This document shows, piece by piece, positions 57,960-64,000 of a DNA stretch of 64,000 bases. Position numbers and translations under genes: made by a program. Positions within the stretch are counted from its first letter, which is position 1, and each line of letters begins with the position of its first letter. Source of the stretch: Utricularia gibba (Eukaryota; Streptophyta; Magnoliopsida; Lamiales; Lentibulariaceae); contig NEEC01000002.1 of assembly GCA_002189035.1 (NCBI GenBank), positions 2,728,001-2,792,000 on the forward strand. The letters are read 5' to 3'. The notes beneath the pieces were generated by a model, which made no database searches, was not told the DNA's origin, and saw nothing but the letters and a program-made list of their open reading frames with translations.

Positions 57960-60900
57960 GTTTCCTTCTCCGATGGGCCTCAATTCAAAATGTAGTAACA
58001 TTTTTTTTTTTTTTACGATGCGATCAACTAATTCAATTATTTAAATTTCCAATTCGGGTAAAACGATTCTCATTAATTTTTTGTTAATATAATTGATTCT
58101 CAAGATCTACAAAAATTTATATGTTATAAATTATATGTTTAGTTTTCGAATGTTATAATTGATTCTCAATATTTAATGTACGAGATATTCATAAAGTTTA
58201 ATATATTGGACAAAATTTGTTTTTCATTATCTGTTATCTCATGTATTTTTATTTATATTATTTAATATCAAATATAATTGATAATTAATATTTAAAAATC
58301 GAATATACTTGATATCTATTATTTTAATATTTGATAAAATTTATCTACACTTGGCATCCAACGCCCACCATGGGTTGTCACTTGCCTACCCAATGCATGA
58401 GAGGCATAGTTTATATATTTCTAATTTATTATTGTGATTTACATTCGAAATACGTAAATTATGGTCACAAATTGAAATATTAGGATATTTACATATTGAT
58501 AAGTGTCACCAAAACACTCTTGCATTGCTCCCATTCCCATTAAGACTAAAGTTCTACCATGTGCAAATGATGAACACTCTTCTCTGCTAAGTAGATTCCA
58601 TATGTTTAACGCTAGTGTTGACTATTTTTATACAGTCTATATAAAATCCTTGGGCCAGATCTACTTAACTTGTATATAAGTTGGGTCAGATATATTTAGT
58701 TGGCCCAAACTAAATATTAAACCTGCCCAATAATCATATAATTCCAATATCCAATGTATTGTCTTTAGGACACCATTACAATTCCTAGCCCACTTGCATA
58801 TTAGTGACTCTTAACTAGGAGTTGAAAATCAAAAGATGGCAATGTTTAGGTACTTTGCCATCTCATGATTTCAATTTGGGTTATGTTGTTTTCAAGACAT
58901 TGTCATTCTTTTTAATTCAAAATATGCAAATGAAGACCCAAAACTCAAATCATAGGATGAATATTCACATCATTATAATTTAATTGATTAATATTAAAAA
59001 TAGTGAAAACAAAAGATGATAGATGTTATTTACAAGATTACATAGAAAGTAGTCTTTAAATTCTTCACTTGCATTTTGCAAACCTCTTTGCTATCCCACA
59101 GAACACATGATGATCACAATGCTTCAATCCAAAATGGAACAACTTGTCTTCAAGAACGAATCAAATGACTCCAATTTGCAAACCTCTTCCTTGATAATTT
59201 GATTGCTTCTCATTCCAAACAATAAAAGTAATGCCCCAAATTCAAATTCTAAGACTATGAGCACAAGTGTGATTAAAAGGTTTCAAACCAAAAGGAAACA
59301 TGGTATGCATGTTTCATGTTGGGGGTCTTTGTTCATGATGTCCTACTTAGCATATTCAAATCCTAAGAGGATACTAAACTAATAAAATAAGAATAACAAA
59401 AGGATCACAAATGATATTCCTCCAAACTATAATATATAATTTTAGAAAAATTGCCTAGGTACTAATTACTCATCATTTATGCAAATGACACCATTGGTAC
59501 AAAATCAAACCTTAATTTTTATCCAAATTCCTTCTCTTTCATGGGCTACTTGAATTCGTGTATAAATTAATATTTTATAATATGAACCAATTTTGTCAGA
59601 TAGTAGTAACTAAATATGTCAGTGATCACTAAATTTGTCATTTTAACTAAATAATGAGAACTAAACACATCATTTTGATAAACCATAGAAATTTTTGACC
59701 TGAAAGAATTATACATTTTTTTTGAAGAAAACTTTGATCATTGATTTCAAGATTACCAGCAACATGAAACCTTGGTTTTGTGGGTTTGTCTGTTTTTTTA
59801 TATCCAAAATTCGAGACTATAGAAACAACTTTTAATGAAGGCATAGTGTAAAAATTTAAGATGGGAATTGAAGATGTCTAATTTGGGTCATATTAGCACG
59901 CGGTTTCCTGTATTGTGTTTGTGGGAAAATTGTACTTGTGTTGGGCAAGCATGGTCTGCTAATTAAGGATTTAATACGTGATTAGTTGAATTATGGGTTA
60001 CCGAATTAATTAATTGTGCTAGCTAGGGTTTAGGCTCCATTTGTTGAACCGTGTGCTGCCTTATCTTGACCGCGGATTGCATTCACACCCCCATAATGCC
60101 CTCCGTGGAATAGTCCACACTCCACGCTCATACAGAATTTCCCAATATTTTTGATTTTAGAGTTTTTTTTTTTGAGATCAAATATCTTGCAATTTGGGGA
60201 TGGAGGACCAAAATTTCCGTGAAATTTCAAAAAAAATTTGCATCGAAAATCTGAAATTTTGACGAAATCTAAAACCTTACTACAAAGAGTAATATAATTT
60301 AATTCATTAAGTGACTATTGTGCATTATCCTTTCTTGAGTATTAAATGCGTACAGTATTTTCTAAACTGGAGATTCTAGAATATGATTTTATCTTAAATT
60401 ACGTGCCATCGGTATTATCTGAATTTGTCACACTCATAAGTCATAATGAGAGGTGTAAATTTTAGACCGGCATCCAGTTTCATTGTGATTTTTTATTTTT
60501 ATTCTTCTTCTACTTACATTGAATATAAAAATATTATTCACAAAATTTCTGAAAAAAAAAGGGAACATAACATATAATTAATTCGAGTAATGCTAAAGTT
60601 TGATTCATTGAAGAGGCTGGGAATGTGTAGGTAATCGGATACTAATTCCCTGGCTTTGCCTTTCTGCATCAACCTTTCTTTCCTCAAACTATGGGCACCC
60701 AACAACTAACAGCATTAGATGCTGATTGCCTCCATGCCCTTTCAGAAAATGCTTACCTTCAATATTAATCTTAATTTTTTTTGTGATTTAATATGTAAGG
60801 AATAAATGATGGATGATTATTTTATTGTAATAAACGTAGGTAGCGTTGGATTGACGAAAATCCAATAAAAAGAGTATAATTTAGTTAGATTTGCATACAT

Positions 60901-62200
60901 AAATTAATTTTTGTAGAAAGAGAGTGTAAGTTTGAACTTTAAATAAATCCTCATTCATAGGAGGTTTATTTACACATATGACCCAATTGTAGTATAATTT
61001 ATTACATATGTTCTAAAGTACATCTAAACTCATCAACTAAGCACTATTTAATAGTTGTAAGTCATGTTGGATAGGTTTACTTACTCCTTTAAACACATTT
61101 GTATCAAGAATTATATTTGTCACTTATTTACATTCACCCCTTTTAAACATCTAACGTTCTCTCGTTGATTGTCTTTTCATTCCACTATTATCATATGCTC
61201 AATTTTGGTTTTGATATCAAATATAACTACATACGATATTGTTCATTTTGAATACTTAATCTTCTCAATGTTAAATTATTTCCTTTTGGAAAAAAGATAG
61301 TATGATTTGCATGATACTTGCAGTAATATTTATCAAAACCATTATCTCACATGAATTTTCTGAATGAATTAATGAAATTTTACTTCATTTTTTCATCTAT
61401 TTTAAATATGCTTTTAATTATAATCTAATGAATTAATGGATGCTATGGAATGATCGCAACCTTGTAATTCTTTAGAGTTTGTGAAGCAACTTGGGAACAG
61501 TTGTCAAATATTTGAACAATGACAGAGGAGGGAGGATCAATCCGGAAAGGGGAAGAGGAACCATATGCCGACACCTGATATAAAAAGACAGTGAATGGAG
61601 GAGAAGGCGTTTCCCTGAAATAATGTGGATTCCATCCCCAGGGTCTTGCCAGCAAACACACAACACACCCCACAATAAGATAATCATATTATAGGATCAA
61701 CAAATGTGCTCCACTCAATGCTATCATACTCTTCCTTCATCCTTCTCGTCTATAAAGACAACACACTCACTTCCTGTTCATAGTCAGGTTTCAGCCGGGA
61801 GCAGGGTTTTGTCCCTTCTGCATCCCTGGGTAAATCCAACTACTGTCTTTTAGTCACATGATCAGCGATGGAAAACTTGTAGCCGTGCACGTTTCAAGGT
61901 CCTTGAGTTTGTTGAATGTCGTGGTCGCTGTGTGTATTATCAGGGAGGCCCCTTGCTGTACTGTCTGATGGGCTTCACGGTCACGAGTGTCTCTCATATA
62001 CTTCTTTATTGTTAGTATTATTATCGCCGGGGATATGGCTTTTGGGTATTGAAGAAAAAAGGGGTTTTGATTCTTTAATGCGAGGAGGAAGAAGAGGGCG
62101 CACGTGTAGTGTATCTGTAGGTCTGAGAATTTTCACCGTGTTTGAATTTACCTCCTCATCAGTAAAGGATGTTGAAGTCAAACGGTGATGATGAAAGTCG
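57960..62200. other. Large spacer upstream of the AAP gene, no gene recognised
   Basis: About 4.2 kb of mainly AT-rich sequence. Scattered ORFs of 60-80 codons have no motif, codon bias or splice structure that I can support. No LTR pair, terminal inverted repeat, tRNA or snRNA was recognised. The right end (61700-62360) is the AAP promoter and leader. Confidence 0.55.
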
Positions 62201-62255
62201 ACAAGAACTCACTTACGTCGCCTTGCACGGCGTCGTTTGAGCATCCTGTTATTTG

Positions 62256-62263
62256 TATATATA
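62256..62263 (+). promoter_or_regulatory. Probable TATA box of the AAP gene
   Basis: TATATATA followed by a CT-rich stretch (CCCTCTCCCTCCC) lies about 100 bp before the AAP start codon, a typical plant core promoter arrangement. Confidence 0.6.
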
Positions 62264-62364
62264 CCCTCTCCCTCCCATCATTTCTGCTCGCACCTTCTTT
62301 CCAATAATCTTGGTTCCGTTAACTCATCTGTTGTCTCTTTTTGTTTGCGGTGATATAATCGAAG

Positions 62365-64000
62365 ATGAATGATGCCTGCGTCCACAGCGAGCACCGCGTT
62401 CTGGATATCTCCGGTGCTGCAGTCGACGGCTCACAAATCTATGACGACGACGGTCATGTGAAGCGGACTGGTACGGTGTCGGTGCTCCTTACAGCAGTAG
62501 TGGTCGCCGTTTGGCCGGAGACTCGCCTGTTTTGAGTTTCTTTCTGTGTTTTGTGTTGCAGGGACTGTGTGGACTGCGAGCGCTCATATCATAACCGCTG
62601 TTATTGGGTCTGGCGTTTTGTCCCTTGCTTGGGCCATCGGGCAATTGGGATGGGTGGCCGGTCCGATAATCATGCTGCTCTTCTCCTTCGTCACTTACTA
62701 CACTTCCACCCTCCTCGCCACGTGCTACCGTAGCCCTGATCCCGACACCGGCAAGCGGAATTACACTTACATGGACGCCGTCCGAGCCAACTTGGGTAAG
62801 TAAAGTTTTTCACTTTTTACCGTGTCACTACTCACTGGGGTGAACTGAGATTCTATTCTGAGTCGTGTGTTGATTGATGTTGCAGGGAGTGTGCAGGTGA
62901 AGGCTTGTGGTGTAGTGCAGTACGTGAATCTGTTTGGGGTTGCGATCGGGTACACGATTGCTTCCTCAATCAGCATGATGGCGATAGAGAGATCGAATTG
63001 CTTTTACTCCAAAGGAGATGACAGCCCCTGCAAAGCCAACAGCAACCCCTACATGATCGCCTTCGGAGTAATCCAAATCATCTTCTCCCAGATCCCGGAT
63101 TTTGATCAGATATGGTGGCTTTCCATCGTCGCTGCTGTCATGTCCTTCACTTACTCTACCATTGGTCTCGCCCTCGGTATCGGAAAAGTTGTAGGTAAAT
63201 CCCTCAACTGCAAAAATCTTGAGTTTTGGACCTCTGCTGAGTGAATATACCTTCGATTTGCAGAGAATGGGAAAGTGAAGGGAAGCCTGAGTGGGATCAG
63301 CATCGGCACAGTTACTGAGATAGATAAAGTTTGGAGATGTTTTCAGGCTCTGGGGGCCATTGCTTTCGCTTACTCCTACTCCATGATTCTGATCGAGATT
63401 CAGGTCAGTTTTCTTGAGCATCTTTTGGGGATATTATTGTGCAAAGCAGGACGAGTGACAGAGTGAGGAAATTGGTTACAGAACACGGTGAAATCGCCGC
63501 CGGCGGAGCACAAAACGATGAAGAAAGCAACTTTGTTGAGCGTAGCGGTGACGACGGTTTTCTACATGGCGTGCGGCTGCTTTGGGTATGCCGCGTTCGG
63601 CGATTTGGCGCCGGGGAATCTTCTCACCGGGTTCGGATTCTACAACCCGTATTGGCTGCTGGATATTGCCAATGCGGCGATCGTCATTCACTTGATCGGC
63701 GCGTACCAAGTATACAGTCAGCCGCTGTTCGCATTCATCGAGAAGGCGATCTCCAGATGGTTTCCCAAGAGCAAATTCATCGCATCGGAGATCAAGGTTT
63801 GGGTCCCCGGCGTCAATACCTATTATAAGCTCAGTCCCTTCCGCCTTGTGTGGCGGAGCATCTTCGTCGTCATCACCACCGTGATTTCAATGTTATTGCC
63901 CTTCTTCAATGACGTCGTCGGGATCCTTGGGGCACTAGGGTTCTGGCCGCTGACGGTGTATTTCCCGGTGGAGATGTACATAAAAACGACCAGGATTCCG
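62365..64000 (+). CDS. AAP: Amino acid permease (AAP family), 5 exons seen, 3' end outside the window
   Basis: A proton-coupled broad-specificity amino acid importer of the plant AAP/ATF1 family, at the plasma membrane. Exons are 62365-62470, 62562-62795, 62886-63194, 63264-63403 and 63482 to the window edge. All phases are consistent and the frame is intact. A hydrophilic N-terminus (DDDGHVKRTGTVWTASAHII) leads to TAVIGSGVLSLAWAIGQLGW, TYYTSTLLATCYR and NYTYMDAVRANLG. Further on are YTIASSISMMAIERSNC, GVIQIIFSQIPDFDQIWWLS, ALGAIAFAYSYSMILIEIQ and MKKATLLSVAVTTVFYMACG. GCFGYAAFGDLAPGNLLTGF and FWPLTVYFPVEMYI follow. About nine of the expected eleven membrane helices are present. Roughly the last 70-90 residues lie beyond 64000. 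Sub-type within the AAP family cannot be fixed. Confidence 0.94.

Noticed and set aside
1-64000. CRISPR arrays, bacterial operons, riboswitches and phage-like defence modules
   Set aside because: The window is plant nuclear DNA with intron-bearing genes. No regular spaced repeats or prokaryotic gene organisation were seen.
1-64000. tRNA, rRNA and snRNA genes
   Set aside because: I looked for tRNA-like arms with GTTCRA boxes and other known RNA gene signatures and saw none I could support. A covariance search would be needed to exclude them.

Overview
The window is nuclear DNA from a flowering plant. Every recognisable gene is a plant-type, intron-containing gene (GT-AG introns, mostly 70-500 bp). 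The products match eudicot families: HMG-CoA synthase, UDP-glucuronate 4-epimerase, purine permease, an amino acid permease of the AAP class, an IRK-interacting (DUF641) protein, a PPR protein, MLN51 and ATJ13/OWL1. Spacers are very AT-rich. About one gene per 3.5 kb suggests a compact eudicot genome; I cannot name the species. I see no organellar, bacterial or viral block apart from retrotransposon material.

Layout, left to right ('-' = reverse strand): degenerate copia gag remnant (-); MLN51 (-); SYS1 (+); purine permease (-); unresolved coding-like island; ESP1/CstF64-like (+); A/B-barrel (Dabb) protein (-); EMB1417-like PPR protein (+); MFAP1 (-); RanBP1-domain NUP50-like protein (+); HMGS (+); IRKI (-); a 2.6 kb AT-rich gap with an (AT)n microsatellite; myeloid leukemia factor family protein (+); IBA57 (+); a 4.4 kb copia LTR element (-); LRR receptor pseudokinase (-); GAE epimerase (-); a gap with a diverged duplicated repeat; twin-CX9C protein (-); ATJ13-like DnaJ (+); TolB-like propeller protein (-); a 4.4 kb gap; and the first two thirds of an AAP (+), cut by the right edge. 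Genes mostly alternate as convergent and divergent pairs. Four are nuclear RNA or RanGTP-transport genes (MLN51, ESP1, MFAP1, RanBP1-domain). There is no operon-like logic or biosynthetic cluster.

The strongest unexpected signal is technical or evolutionary rather than a new system. In nine otherwise clean genes the reading frame breaks by exactly one base, and most breaks can be placed in a short homopolymer, mainly G/C runs. One inferred base at each site makes the whole exon structure add up in frame. The ATJ13-like gene alone carries four. The other intron-rich genes (ESP1, Dabb, PPR, MFAP1, HMGS, IRKI, IBA57, AAP) show none. Uncorrected homopolymer errors in the assembly are the simplest reading, with pseudogenisation of the DnaJ gene as the main rival.

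The copia element is structurally complete at its ends (300 bp LTRs, 5-bp target duplication, tRNA-Met primer site, polypurine tract). It lacks its reverse transcriptase core and is old, judging by LTR divergence. I found no convincing evidence of a previously undescribed system; the unexplained items are listed as findings.
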